Positions 52,318 through 62,847 of a stretch of DNA of 64,000 nt are shown piece after piece; within the stretch, counting starts at the first letter, position 1, and each line of letters opens with the position of its first letter. The stretch spans positions 930,001 through 994,000 of the forward strand of contig NZ_CP043473.1 in assembly GCF_008275125.1 (NCBI RefSeq), in the 5' to 3' direction. The position numbers and the translations under genes are program-made. The notes below the pieces were generated by a model. That model had not been told where the DNA came from, did not search any database, and saw nothing but the letters and a program-made list of their open reading frames with translations. This DNA is from Chromobacterium paludis (GTDB taxonomy: Bacteria > Pseudomonadota > Gammaproteobacteria > Burkholderiales > Chromobacteriaceae).

Positions 52318-55300
52318 GTGTCTAACAAGGGTTGGCTACGCAATGCCAAAATTGCTTCGGCGATCGGGTTTCTGATCCTGATCGCGCTGATCTGGTGGGT
52401 AGGGCCATGGCTGGGCTTGCAGTCGCTGGAGTCGCGCCTGGGCTGGATCGTGGCGGTCATGATGGTCTGGGTCGTCGCTTTGCTGATCGGCCAGGCGTTG
52501 GCCAAGCGCGCAGGCGGCATGCTGGAAGGCATGCTGCGCCGCCAGGCGGATGATGCGGTGATCAACGCCAGCGCCGACAAGCGCGCGGAAGTGACGCTGT
52601 TGCGCCAGCGTTTGCTGGGCGCCATCGACACGCTGAAAAAATCCAATATCGGCAACGCCCGCGGCAGCGCGGCGTTGTACGAGCTGCCGTGGTACATGAT
52701 CATCGGCCACCCGGCGGCCGGCAAGAGCTCGGCCACCCGGCGGCCGGCAAGAGCTCGGCCATCCTGCAGTCCGGCCTGAGCTTCCCGTTCAGCGACAAGA
52801 GCGGCATCCAGGGCATAGGCGGCACCCGCAACTGCGACTGGTTCTTCTCCACCGAGGGCGTGCTGCTGGACACCGCCGGCCGCTACGCCACGGAGAGCGA
52901 GGACCGCGGCGAATGGCTGGCCTTCCTCAAGCTGCTTAAGAAATACCGCGCCAAGGCGCCGGTCAACGGCATCATGGTGGCCATCAGCCTGCCGGAATTG
53001 GCGCAGCACAATAGCGAGGGCTTCGTGTTGTACGCCCGCCAGGTGCGCGAGCGCATCCACGAGGTGTGCAACACCTTCGGCCTGATGGTGCCGATTTACC
53101 TGGTATTCACCAAGCTGGACCTGCTGGGCGGCTTCTCCCAGTTTTTCGCCGAAGCGGGCGAGGAGGAGCGTTCCCGCGTCTGGGGCGCCACGCTGTCCGC
53201 CGACCAGGGCACCGGTTTTGACGCCGCCGCCGTGGTGTCCAAGCAGTTCGAGCAGCTGTACCGCGGCTTGGTGCAGATGGGCGAAGAAAAGCTGGTGGGC
53301 GCGCGCGGCGACGCGGTGAAGTCCGCGCACTTCGCCTTCCCGATCGAATTCCATGGTTTGCAGGAGGCGGTGGTCAAGTTCGTTCGCATCCTGTTTGAAG
53401 AAGACCCGTACCATTCCCGTCCGCTGCTGCGCGGCTTCTATTTCACCAGCGCCTTGCAGGAAGGCGTGCCGCGCATCGTGACCGCCGGCCGCGTGCAGGG
53501 CCAGTTCGACCTGTCCTCGTCCAGCCTGGACAAGAACCAGACGCCGGCTTCCTACAGCTACTTCCTGCGCGGCCTGTTCCGCGAGGTGCTGTTCCCGGAC
53601 CAACATCTGATCTTCCAGCAAACCAAGCCCGGCGGCAGCCGCCTGCGCCTGGCGGGCATGGTGGCCGGCGTGCTGAGTCTGGCCGTCGTGGCCGGGCTGT
53701 GGACCTGGTCCTATATCGGCAACCAGCGGATGATCGCCCAAGTCAGCGCGGAGCGCGTCCAGTCACAGAAACTGGCGGCTTCGGGCCAGCTGTATGATCG
53801 GCTGAACAGCCTGCTGATCCTGCAGCGCCGGATCGAGCAGTTGCAATCGTACCGGCGCAACGGCGCGCCGTGGCAGGTCGGCCTGGGCCTGTACCAGGGC
53901 GAGGCGCTGGAGCGCAATCTGCGCAAGGCTTATTTTGCCGGCGTGAAGGACGTGATGCTGCAGCCGGTGCAGAAGAACCTGGAAACCACGTTGGCGGCTT
54001 TGAAGCCCGGCGCGGTGCAGCCGGCGAAAGTCATCGAGGCGCCCAAGCCCGAGGCCAAGCCGGAGCCGAAGCCGGTCAAGCCCAAGGCCAAGCGCCATGG
54101 CCTGCCCAATATCCAGCTGGGCTGGCTGGAGCTGCCGCAGCGCGCCACGGCGGGCAAACTGGACCCGTCCGCGCCGGCCCTTGCCGGCGACGAGCAGAAA
54201 CAGCCGCAACTGGATGTGGCCTACAACGCGCTGAAAACCTATCTGATGCTGCACGATCCCAAGCGCATGGAAGAGGCGCATCTGGCCGACCAGCTGCCGC
54301 GCTACTGGCGCCCGTGGCTGGAGAGCCAGCGCGGCGAATATCCGGTGAGCGAAGTGATGGGTCTGGCCGAGCAGGTGCTGGCCTTCTACATCAGCCAGAT
54401 CAAGGAAGCGGACCTGCCGCTGATCGACAACGATCCCAAGGTGGTGACGGACGCGCGCGAAGTGCTGCGCGGCTCGTTCAAGCAGCTGTCCGCGCAGGAA
54501 CGCGTGTTCAACGAGATCAAGGCGCGCGCCAATACCCGCTTCGCGCCGCTGACCGTGGCTCGCATCCTGGACAACCGCGACATGGACATCATGGCCAGCA
54601 GCCAGATGGTGGAAGGCGCTTACACCCGCGAGGCGTGGAACAGCTATGTGCGCGCCGCCATCGACGATGCCAGCAAGGGCACGATACGCAGCGACGACTG
54701 GGTGCTGGCGTCCAGCACCCAGGATGACCTGGGCAAGGACGGCAACGTGGAGAAAAACCGCGCCGCGCTGGAGGCGCTGTACCGCGCCCAGTACATCGCC
54801 GCCTGGCACAAGTTCCTGGCCGGCGTGGTAGTGCGCGACATCACCAATCCGGCGCAGTCCGCCTCGGCCATGACGCGTTTGTCCGACAAGCAGAACTCGC
54901 CGATCAAGCTGATCCTGGCGCGCGCGGCGCAGGAAACGTCCTGGGACAACCCGTCCGAGCTGAACCGTTCGCTGGAAACCGCCAAGCGCTCCGTGCTGGA
55001 GAAAACCACGGAATTCTTCAAGAGCGGCGACAGCCAGCCGGAGGCCAAGGTTGAAAAGCAATATGGCGTAGTGGGCGCGCACTTTGCCGGCGTGGCCGCG
55101 CTGGTGAAGGGCGACAACGCGCCGATCAACGGCTACCTGGACCAACTGGGCAAGCTGAAGATGAAGATGGCGGCCATCGCCACCACCGATCAACCGGGGC
55201 CGCAGGCGCGCGCCGCGCTGCAGGCCACGCTGAACGGTTCCGGCTCGGAGCTCGGCGATACCCAATCCTATGTCGACAACACCCTGCTGGCCGGCGCCGG

Positions 55301-56096
55301 CGCCGACACCATCGAGATGGTGCGTCCCATGCTGGTGCGTCCGCTGACCCAGTCCTACGGCGCGCTGCTGGGACCGGTGGCGCAGGACATCAACCAGGCC
55401 TGGGCCAACGAGGTGCTGCCGCAATGGAAGCAGCTGGCCGGCAAGTATCCGTTCAGCGACTCCAGCACCAGCGCCTCCGTCGCGGAAATCAACCGCTTCG
55501 TCAAGGCCAACGACGGCACGCTGGACAAGTTCATCAACAAATACCTGACCGGCCTGGTGCAGAAGCAGGGCGACAACCTGGTGCCGCGCGCCTGGGGCAG
55601 CCAGGGCGTCCGCTTCAATCCTGAATTCCTGAACAGCGTCAGCCGGCTGAGCGCGCTGGCCAGCAGCCAGCTGCAGGACGGCGAGAACAGCCGCTTCGAG
55701 TTGCAGCCGACGCCGACGCCCGGCCTGTCGGAGATCGTGCTGAGCATAGACGGCCAGGAATTGCGCTACCGCAACGGCCCGCAGCCGTGGCAGCCGTTCA
55801 ACTGGCCGGGCAATGCCGGCGACGGCGGCGCGCGCATCCAGGTGGTGAACTACGCCGGCGCGAGCACCGTGGTGGGCAACCAGCACGGCCGCATGGGCCT
55901 GATGCGCCTGCTGGCCAGCGCCAAGGTCAATCAGGACGGCGCGGAGGGAACGGCCCAACTGGTCTGGACCCTGCCCAAGGGCAGCGGCGCCGAGGGCCAG
56001 ACCGTGCGTTTCAATTTCCGCATGCTGGGCGGCGTGAACCCGCTGCAGTTGAATCGGCTTTACAAACTGACGTTGCCTGAACGCGTGACGTTGTAA
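52318..56096 (+). pseudogene. tssM: T6SS membrane-complex protein TssM, frameshifted in the P-loop
   Basis: Two frames together encode a full TssM (IcmF) of about 1251 residues once a duplicated 26 bases is removed. The first part (52318-52779) has TM segments (about 15-33 and 42-62) and reaches GHPAAGKSSA, the Walker A motif (about 130). The second (frame open from 52689 to 56096) repeats GHPAAGKSSA and continues with ILQSGLSFPFSDKSGIQGIGGTRNCDWFF, a third TM (about 440-460) and the large periplasmic domain that binds TssJ and spans the cell wall. As written, translation stops at about residue 154, which should abolish the T6SS membrane complex. A GTG at 52318 follows GGGGAAGG. The stop overlaps tagF by one base. 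Confidence 0.85.
52704..52755 (+). repeat. 26 bp tandem duplication in tssM
   Basis: Two perfect 26-base units (52704-52729 and 52730-52755) start CGGCCACCCGGCGG and end AAGAGCT. They encode the Walker A motif GHPAAGKSS. As 26 is not a multiple of three, the extra unit shifts the frame. Confidence 0.95.
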
Positions 56097-57127
56097 TGGA
56101 GAAGAAGGTCATGGCGTTCAATTTCAAGCGCGCGCAGGAGGTGCCTCCGCAATTCTGCATCTTCGGCAAGCTGCCCCGGCGCGCGGACTTTGTCCGCGTC
56201 AACGCCACCCACCCGGCGGCGATGCAGCTGGACCAGCTCTTGGCGCAAAGCCTACAGCGGCTGGAGGCGGGCGAGGAGGCCACGCGGCGCTATCTGGCGA
56301 TGCCGCCCACCTCGTTTGTGCTGAAAACGCGCGACCAGCAATGGCTGTCGCTGGGCGTGATCCAGCCCAGCCGCGACGAGGGCGGCCGCAACTACCCCTT
56401 GGTGGCGGCCTCGCTGGTGGCGCTGGACCCGGCCCTGCCGCCGACGGCCATTCTGCTGCTGGCCAATGAGTTGTTCTTCACCGGGCTGAAAGACCAGCTG
56501 GCCAGCGCCATCGACAACTCGGTGGAGATGCTCGCCTGCAAACAGTTTTTGGAAGAGCAGCTGCGCTTTGGCGCCTCGTCCGTCGCGGACATCGAACTGG
56601 CGCAGCAACTGCTGGAAAAGCATCTGGCGGTGACGCCGGCCTCCAGCCTGGCGCATAGCCTGGCTGCCGGCGGCCGCGGCGACCTGGAAACGGTGCTGCT
56701 GGCCTTTGTGTTCCATCACCGGCTGCTGAAGAAATTCCGCGACAGCCTGCCGGTGCAAGCCTACTTCCTGCCGCTGCCGGCGGTGGAGGGGGAAAACGTG
56801 CTGGCCGCCGTCACCTGGCTGGCGCTGTATCACGCCGCGACCGACGGCAACGGCGAGCTGGAGCAATGCCTGATCCTGCGCCGTCCGGAAGGCCATGTGC
56901 TGGCGCTGCTGCCGGCCGGGCTGAACGAGCCGATCGCGGCGCAATGCTGGGGCGCGGCGCTCGACCCCAAGCACGTGGTGGACGTGGACGACGCCAAGGC
57001 GCCGTGGCGCAGTCATCAAGCTTACGCGGAGGCAGCCTATGTCTTGGGCCGCCAGCTGAACGATCCCGGCCTGTCGCTGGCGCAGTTGCGCGGCGTGCTG
57101 GCCAGTTTGTCGCGCAACATCGCGTAG
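56096..57127 (+). CDS. tagF: T6SS-associated protein TagF
   Basis: A 343-residue protein of the TagF (DUF2094) family. FCIFGKLPRRADFVRVNATHPAAMQLDQLLAQSLQ is the typical N-terminal block, followed by VIQPSRDEGGRNYPLVAA. In Pseudomonas TagF represses T6SS assembly post-translationally. No PpkA kinase, PppA phosphatase or Fha protein is in the window. It overlaps tssM by one base (TAATG). Confidence 0.9.
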   Translation: MEKKVMAFNFKRAQEVPPQFCIFGKLPRRADFVRVNATHPAAMQLDQLLAQSLQRLEAGEEATRRYLAMPPTSFVLKTRDQQWLSLGVIQPSRDEGGRNYPLVAASLVALDPALPPTAILLLANELFFTGLKDQLASAIDNSVEMLACKQFLEEQLRFGASSVADIELAQQLLEKHLAVTPASSLAHSLAAGGRGDLETVLLAFVFHHRLLKKFRDSLPVQAYFLPLPAVEGENVLAAVTWLALYHAATDGNGELEQCLILRRPEGHVLALLPAGLNEPIAAQCWGAALDPKHVVDVDDAKAPWRSHQAYAEAAYVLGRQLNDPGLSLAQLRGVLASLSRNIA

Positions 57128-57165
57128 TCGTTTTGAACTTTTTTTGAACATTCTAGAGATGAGCC

Positions 57166-57681
57166 ATGGGTAAAGAGAGCACTCAGAAAAAACTGTCGAG
57201 GGTCCGCCCGCCGCGCGTGCAGATCACCTATGACGTGGAGATCGGCGACGCGATCGAAACCAAGGAACTGCCCTTCGTGCTGGGCGTGCTGGGCGACTAT
57301 TCCGGCCACAGCAAGGAACCGCTGCCGAAGATGAAGGAGCGCAAGTTCGTCCAGATCGACCGCGACAACTTCGACGAAGTGCTGAAGGGCATGGCCCCGC
57401 GCCTGGCGATGAAGGTGGACAACGCGCTGAAGGACGACGGCAGCCAGCTGGGCGTGGAACTGGAGTTCCAGAGCCTGTCCGACTTCGAACCGCAAAACGT
57501 GGTGCGCCAGATCGAGCCGCTGAATCAGCTGCTGGAGGCGCGCACCCGCCTGGCCGACCTGCGCAACAAGCTGTCCGGCAACGACAAGCTGGAAGAGCTG
57601 CTCGACGAAGTGGTGCGCGACACCGAGAAGCTGCGCCAGATCGGCCAGCAAGCCGGCAAGCAGGAAGGAGGCGAACAGTGA
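57166..57681 (+). CDS. tssB: T6SS sheath small subunit TssB
   Basis: A 171-residue sheath protein. ESTQKKLSRVRPPRVQITYDVEIGDA and LPFVLGVLGDYSG are hallmarks, followed by RDNFDEVLKGMAPRLAMKVDN. With TssC it forms the contractile sheath recycled by ClpV, whose gene is not in the window. It overlaps tssC by 4 bases. Confidence 0.96.
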   Translation: MGKESTQKKLSRVRPPRVQITYDVEIGDAIETKELPFVLGVLGDYSGHSKEPLPKMKERKFVQIDRDNFDEVLKGMAPRLAMKVDNALKDDGSQLGVELEFQSLSDFEPQNVVRQIEPLNQLLEARTRLADLRNKLSGNDKLEELLDEVVRDTEKLRQIGQQAGKQEGGEQ

Positions 57682-59156
57682 GCGCGGAACTGCAACAACA
57701 GGCCGCTCCGGCCGCCGCCGATGCCTCCAGCCTGCTCGACAACATCATCGAGCAGAGCCGCATTGCCTCCAATGAGAGCGAAAAGAGCCACACCCGCGAC
57801 TTGATCGGCGAACTGGTGGACCAGGTATTGCAAGGCAGCGTCACCGTCTCGCGCGACCTGTCGGCCAGCATAGACGCGCGCATCGCCGAGATCGACCAGC
57901 TGATCTCCGACCAGCTGAACAATGTGATGCACCATGCCGACTTCCAGAAACTGGAAGCGTCCTGGCGCGGCCTGAACTATCTGGTGATGCAGTCTGAGAC
58001 CGGCACCCAGCTGAAGATCAAGGTGCTGAACGCGTCCAAGAAGGACCTGGTCAAGGACTTCAAGTCCGCCGCCGAGTTCGACCAGAGCGCGCTGTTCAAG
58101 AAAATCTACGAAGAAGAATACGGCACTTTCGGCGGCGCGCCTTATGGCGCCCTGGTGGGCGACTACGAATTCACCCGCCATCCGGAAGACTTCTACCTGA
58201 TGGAAGAGCTGTCGCACGTGGCCGCTTCCGCCCATGCGCCGCTGATCTCATCGGCCGCGCCGGGCCTGTTTGGCCTGGAAACCTTCGCCGATATCGGCAA
58301 GCCGCGCGACCTGAGCAAGATTTTTGACACCGTCGAGTATGCCAAGTGGAAATCTTTCCGCGAATCGGAAGACTCTCGGTATGTCGGCCTGGTGCTGCCG
58401 CACGTCCTGGGCCGCCTGCCGTACGGCCGCGACAACGTGCCGGTGGAGGCGTTTGACTTCGAGGAAAACGTCGACGGCAGCAACCACGACAAATATCTGT
58501 GGACCAACGCGGCTTACGCCTTCGCCGCGCGTCTGACCGACGCCTTCGCCCAGTATGGCTGGCTGGCCGCCATCCGCGGCGTGGAGGGCGGCGGCCTGGT
58601 GGAAGGCCTGCCGGCTCACACCTTCAAGACCGACGACGGCGAAGTGGCGCTGAAGTGTCCGACCGAAGTCGCCATTACCGACCGCACGGAAAAGCTGCTG
58701 TCCGATCTGGGCTTTATCTCGCTGGTGCACTGCAAGAACACCGACTACGCGGCCTTCTTCGGCGGCCAGTCTGCGCAAAAGGCCAAGACCTACAACACGG
58801 ACTCGGCCAACGCCAACGCGCGTCTGTCCACGCAGCTGCCTTACATCTTCGCCGTGTCCCGCATCGCGCATTACATGAAATCCATCATGCGCGACAAGAT
58901 CGGCAGCTTCGCCTCGCGCCAGAACGTGCAGGACTACCTGAACACTTGGCTGTCGCAGTACGTGCTGCTGGACGACTCCGCCAGCCAGGAGGCCAAGGCG
59001 AAATACCCGTTGCGCGAAGCGCGCGTGGACGTGGTGGAAGTGCCGGGCAAGCCCGGCGTCTATCGCGCCGCCGCCTTCCTGCGTCCGCACTTCCAGCTGG
59101 ATGAGCTGACCATTTCTCTGCGTCTGGTGGCCGAGTTGCCGCAACCGGCCGGCTAA
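57678..59156 (+). CDS. tssC: T6SS sheath large subunit TssC
   Basis: A 492-residue sheath protein starting at a GTG (57678) that overlaps the tssB stop, with GGAGG upstream inside tssB. Typical blocks are LNNVMHHADFQKLEASWRGLNYLV, LVGDYEFTRHPEDFYLMEELSHVAA, LPYGRDNVPVEAFDFEE and the C-terminal LRPHFQLDELTISLRLVAELP. Length is normal. Confidence 0.96.
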   Translation: MSAELQQQAAPAAADASSLLDNIIEQSRIASNESEKSHTRDLIGELVDQVLQGSVTVSRDLSASIDARIAEIDQLISDQLNNVMHHADFQKLEASWRGLNYLVMQSETGTQLKIKVLNASKKDLVKDFKSAAEFDQSALFKKIYEEEYGTFGGAPYGALVGDYEFTRHPEDFYLMEELSHVAASAHAPLISSAAPGLFGLETFADIGKPRDLSKIFDTVEYAKWKSFRESEDSRYVGLVLPHVLGRLPYGRDNVPVEAFDFEENVDGSNHDKYLWTNAAYAFAARLTDAFAQYGWLAAIRGVEGGGLVEGLPAHTFKTDDGEVALKCPTEVAITDRTEKLLSDLGFISLVHCKNTDYAAFFGGQSAQKAKTYNTDSANANARLSTQLPYIFAVSRIAHYMKSIMRDKIGSFASRQNVQDYLNTWLSQYVLLDDSASQEAKAKYPLREARVDVVEVPGKPGVYRAAAFLRPHFQLDELTISLRLVAELPQPAG

Positions 59157-59171
59157 CGCATTGCTCGCTAG

Positions 59172-59193
59172 GGGGGAAGCCTCCCCCATTTTT
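59172..59193 (+). terminator. Hairpin between tssC and hcp
   Basis: A 6 bp stem GGGGGA / TCCCCC (59172-59177 with 59182-59187), loop AGCC, then ATTTTT. It probably acts as a partial terminator or mRNA-stabilising element, letting hcp be expressed separately and strongly. Confidence 0.6.
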
Positions 59194-59217
59194 GAACCTT
59201 GTTAAGGAGAAGTACTA

Positions 59218-59715
59218 ATGGCTTTTGATGCATTCCTGAAGATTGATGGCATTCCGGGCGAAAGCGGTGACGACAAGCACAAAGACTGGATCGAAATCCA
59301 GTCCTTCAACCACAAGCTGGAGCAGCCGGCCCAGGTTTCCGCCAGCACCGCTGGTGGCGCCACCGCCGAGCGCGTGAACCACAGCATGTTTGAAATCACC
59401 CACTTCCTGGACAAAGCCAGCCCGAAGATCTACGAAGCTTGCTGCACGGGTAAGCACATCAAGGAAATCACCATCGAGCTGTGCCGTTCCGGCGGCGACA
59501 AGCTGAAGTACATGGAAGTGAAGATGGAGCAAGTTCTGGTTTCCAAGGTTGAGCCGCAAGGTTCCGCCAACGACACCGGCTTCCCGTCTGAAAAAGTGAG
59601 CTTCAGCTACGGCAAGATCAAGTGGACCTACACCCAGCAGAAGCGTGCCGACGGCCAAGGCGGCGGCAACGTCAGCGCGGGTTGGGACCTCACCGCCAAC
59701 AAGACCATCGCCTAA
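59218..59715 (+). CDS. hcp: T6SS tube protein Hcp (TssD)
   Basis: A 165-residue Hcp ring protein. AFDAFLKIDGIPGESGDDKHKDWIEIQSFNHKLEQP is the classic start, with EITHFLDKASPKIYEACCTGKHIKEITIELCRSGGDKLKYMEVKM in the middle. The ribosome site AAGGAG lies 8 bases before the ATG. It is flanked by two hairpins, consistent with high separate expression. No C-terminal effector extension is present. Confidence 0.97.
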   Translation: MAFDAFLKIDGIPGESGDDKHKDWIEIQSFNHKLEQPAQVSASTAGGATAERVNHSMFEITHFLDKASPKIYEACCTGKHIKEITIELCRSGGDKLKYMEVKMEQVLVSKVEPQGSANDTGFPSEKVSFSYGKIKWTYTQQKRADGQGGGNVSAGWDLTANKTIA

Positions 59716-59734
59716 TTCCAACCATGGAATGACG

Positions 59735-59759
59735 ACCCGCCCGCCTTCGGGCGGGTTTT
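59735..59759 (+). terminator. Terminator after hcp
   Basis: A 9 bp stem ACCCGCCCG / CGGGCGGGT (59735-59743 with 59748-59756), loop CCTT, ends in TTTT and is followed closely by another T-run. It starts 20 bases after the hcp stop. Confidence 0.85.
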
Positions 59760-59792
59760 ATGCCTTTTTTTAGTCAAGTGGGAAAATCTGTC

Positions 59793-60236
59793 ATGAAACG
59801 TTTGTTGACCGCCGTGCTTGTTTCCGCGCTCTGCGCCGCCTGCGCTACGCCCAAGAAAACGGAGCCAGCCGCAAGCCAGGCTGCCAAAGCCACCCAGGCC
59901 GCTGCCAATGATCCCAAAGTGCTGATCGCCAAGCAGGCCGCCGCCAACTACGCCGCCGACGCAACCCTGATTCCGTTCGACAAGATGAGCGCCAAGCTCA
60001 GCCCGGTGGGCGAGGCCCAGCTGGATCTGCTGGTGCCCAAGCTGAAAACCGCCAAATCCATCCTGGTGCGCGGCCATTGCTACCGCCGCGACATCGGCAA
60101 CGCCAAAGCCGCCGCTCAAACCCGCGCCGTCGCCGTGCGCGAATATCTGGTGGAAGCCGGCGTGCCCTCCAGCCGCATCGTGATGCGCTACGACACTGAG
60201 CGCTCGCTGCATGCCGTGCGCCTGGTTGTCCGCTAA
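59793..60236 (+). CDS. OmpA-family lipoprotein of the T6SS cluster
   Basis: A 147-residue lipoprotein. The signal has lipobox C-A-A-C18 (MKRLLTAVLVSALCAAC). An Ala-rich linker leads to an OmpA-like peptidoglycan-binding domain (LIPFDKMSAKLSPVGEAQLDLLVPKLKT, VRGHCYRRDIGNAKAAAQTRAVAVREYLVEAGVPSSRIVMRY), although the usual G-H-x-D reads G-H-C-Y. T6SS clusters often carry such a protein (TagL/Lip type) to anchor the membrane complex, which fits a TssL lacking its own OmpA domain. The ATG at 59793 is preferred to an earlier in-frame start at 59760. Confidence 0.8.
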   Translation: MKRLLTAVLVSALCAACATPKKTEPAASQAAKATQAAANDPKVLIAKQAAANYAADATLIPFDKMSAKLSPVGEAQLDLLVPKLKTAKSILVRGHCYRRDIGNAKAAAQTRAVAVREYLVEAGVPSSRIVMRYDTERSLHAVRLVVR

Positions 60237-60349
60237 TAATCGCAATATGTCAGTCTGCCGTCCGCAGACTCTTTGCCGCAAGGGCGGCAAGGAGAGCGGG
60301 CGGCGAATACGGCTCTCGTCACGTATCTTGATGGATTTGCCCTAAAGCC

Positions 60350-62847
60350 ATGGACCTCAGCACCCTCCTTGCCAGCTTCGCCTCCGCCTTCACCCAGGAC
60401 CGCCGCCAGCTCACGCTGTCGCTCGGCGCCGGCAGCATCGCCGCCGAACAGCTGCTGCCGCTGGCATTGGACGGCGAGGAAGGGGTGTCCCGGCCGTATC
60501 GCTTCACCGTCCGCTGCCTGTCGCCGGACGGCGCCATCGAACTGAAGACCCTGCTTGGCCTGCCGGCCCGCATCGGCATCGAGGACGCCCAGGGCGGCGA
60601 GTCCATCCGCTGCGGCGTGGTCAGCCAGGCCAAGCTGGAAGGCGCGGACGGCGGCTTCGCCAAGTACGCGCTGACCATCGAACCGCCGTTCGCCCTGCTG
60701 CGCCACCGCCGCACTTCGCGCGTATTCCAGGACCTGACCGTCCCGCAGATCATCGAGCAGATCCTGACCGAGCATCAGCAGGCCAACCCCGCCTTCGCCC
60801 GCGGCCAGGCGCTGGCGCTGCAAGTGGGCCAGGCCGATGCGCGCAGCTACTGCCTGCAATACCGCGAGAGCGACTACGACTTCATCGTGCGACTGATGCA
60901 CGAAGAGGGTTACGCCTGGCGCTTCGAGCATGTGGACGGCGACGCGCCCCAGGTCAAGCTGGTGGTGTTCGACGACGTCTACAGCCTGCCGCCGGCCCAG
61001 ATCGAGCGCGCGCGTTTCCACCGCGCCGACGCCACCGAGGAAGAAGACGGCCTGACCGACTGGCAGGCCGCGCGCCAGATCGTGCCCGGCCAGGTGGCGC
61101 TGGCCACTTTCGACTACCAGCCGGTGTCCACCCAGCAGGTGGGCGATCAAAGCCGCATCGAGCAAGGCCAGGATGGCGCCGCGCTGCAATCCACCCTGCA
61201 GGACTACGACCCGCAAGGCCTGTATTACGCCGGCGGCGCCGAACCGCTCTCCCGCTACGCCCAGCTGCGGCAGCAGGCTTACGACCTGCAAGCCAAACAA
61301 TTTGAAGGCGGCGGCACCCTGCGCGGCCTGACCGCCGGCCAGTGGTTCCGCCTGGACGACCACCCGGCGCACGAAACCGACAGCGCGCAAGACCGCGAAT
61401 TCGTCGTCACCGGCCAAACCCTTCACGCCCGCAACAACCTGCCGGCCGACCTGGCCCAGCAACTGAGCCTGGCCGCGCCGGGCCTGCTGGCGGCAGGGCT
61501 CGCCACCGACGCCGCTTTGCAAGAGAACGGCGCTGGCAAGGGTCGTTTCCTCCCCTCTCCCCTCGCGGGAGAGGGGCAGGGGGAGAGGGGGCGTCTCGCC
61601 GCGAGCGAGAGCCCCTTCACCACCCGCATCCAGGCCCAGCGCCGCGGCATCCCGCTAACCCCGGCCTACGCCCACACCGCGCAGGCCAAACCCACCTCGC
61701 TCGGCGTGCAAACCGCCACCGTGGTCGGCCCGGCCGAACCGACGGACCAAGCCGCCGACGAGATCTACACCGACGCCCAAGGCCGCATCAAGGTGCAGTT
61801 CCACTGGCAACGGCCGCAGGAACATGCCCAGTTCGGCGCCAACCTCGACGACAAATCCAGCTGCTGGCTGCGCGTGGCCATGCCCAGCGCCGGCGCCGGC
61901 TTCGGCCACCAGTTCATCCCGCGCATCGGCCAGGAAGTGCTGGTCGACTTCATCGAAGGCGACATTGACCGCCCCGTGATCACTGGCGTGCTGTACAACG
62001 GCAGCCACCCGACGCCGGACTTCAGCGGCGCCGGCGCGCTGCCCGCCAACAAAACGCTGTCCGGCATCAAATCGAAAGAACACCAGGGCGGCGGCTACAA
62101 CGAGCTGCTGTTCGACGACACCCCCGGCGAAGTGCGCGCCAAACTATCCAGCGAATCCGGCAAGACCCAGCTGAATCAGGGCTTCCTCACCCATCCGCGC
62201 AGCCACGGCAAAGCCCAGCCGCGCGGCGATGGTTTCGAGCTGCGCACCGACCAGCACGGCGCCATCCGCGCCGCCCACGGCCTGCTGCTGTCCACCGAAG
62301 CGCAGAACGGCGCCGGCGGCAAACAGCTGGCGCGCGAACACGCCCAATCCCAACTCGACGCGGCGCTGTCGCTCAGCCAAGCGCTGGCCGAAACCGCCAG
62401 CGGGCAGCTCGCCGACACCATGGAAACCGGCCCCGACGAAATCGGCCCGGACAACGCCAAAACCGGCAAAAAGCCAGATGGGCACCTGCAGCACCACGTC
62501 GACGCGCTCAAAGCCTGGGAAGCCGGCAGCAACACCGACAAAGACGGCAAAACCGCGAAAGAACAAGCCGGCCAACAGCCGCTGCTGATCCTGTCCGGCC
62601 CGGCCGGCATCGCCTCCCTGACCGAACAAAGCCAAACCGTCTCCGCCGGGACCAACCTGAACCTGGTCGCCCAGCGCGACGCCAACCACACCACGGGACG
62701 ACGCTGGATTCACAACGTGGGCCAGCACATCAGCCTGTTCGTGGCCGGGGTGAAAGACAAGGTGGCGCTGAAGTTGATCGCCGCCAAGGGCAAAGTGCAG
62801 GTGCAGGCGCAGAGCGATGCGATGGAGCTGACGGCGGATAAGGATGT
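60350..62847 (+). repeat. Long inverted repeat, right arm (vgrG2 body)
   Basis: This arm is the partner of 45665-48125 in the opposite orientation. The match starts at the ATG and ends at the codons for TADKDVTITS. The 12 kb between the arms carries the T6SS core genes. Confidence 0.9.

Noticed and set aside
53763..55958. A 731-codon minus-strand frame opposite tssM
   Set aside because: It has no domain signature, and the plus strand encodes conserved TssM sequence over the same range.
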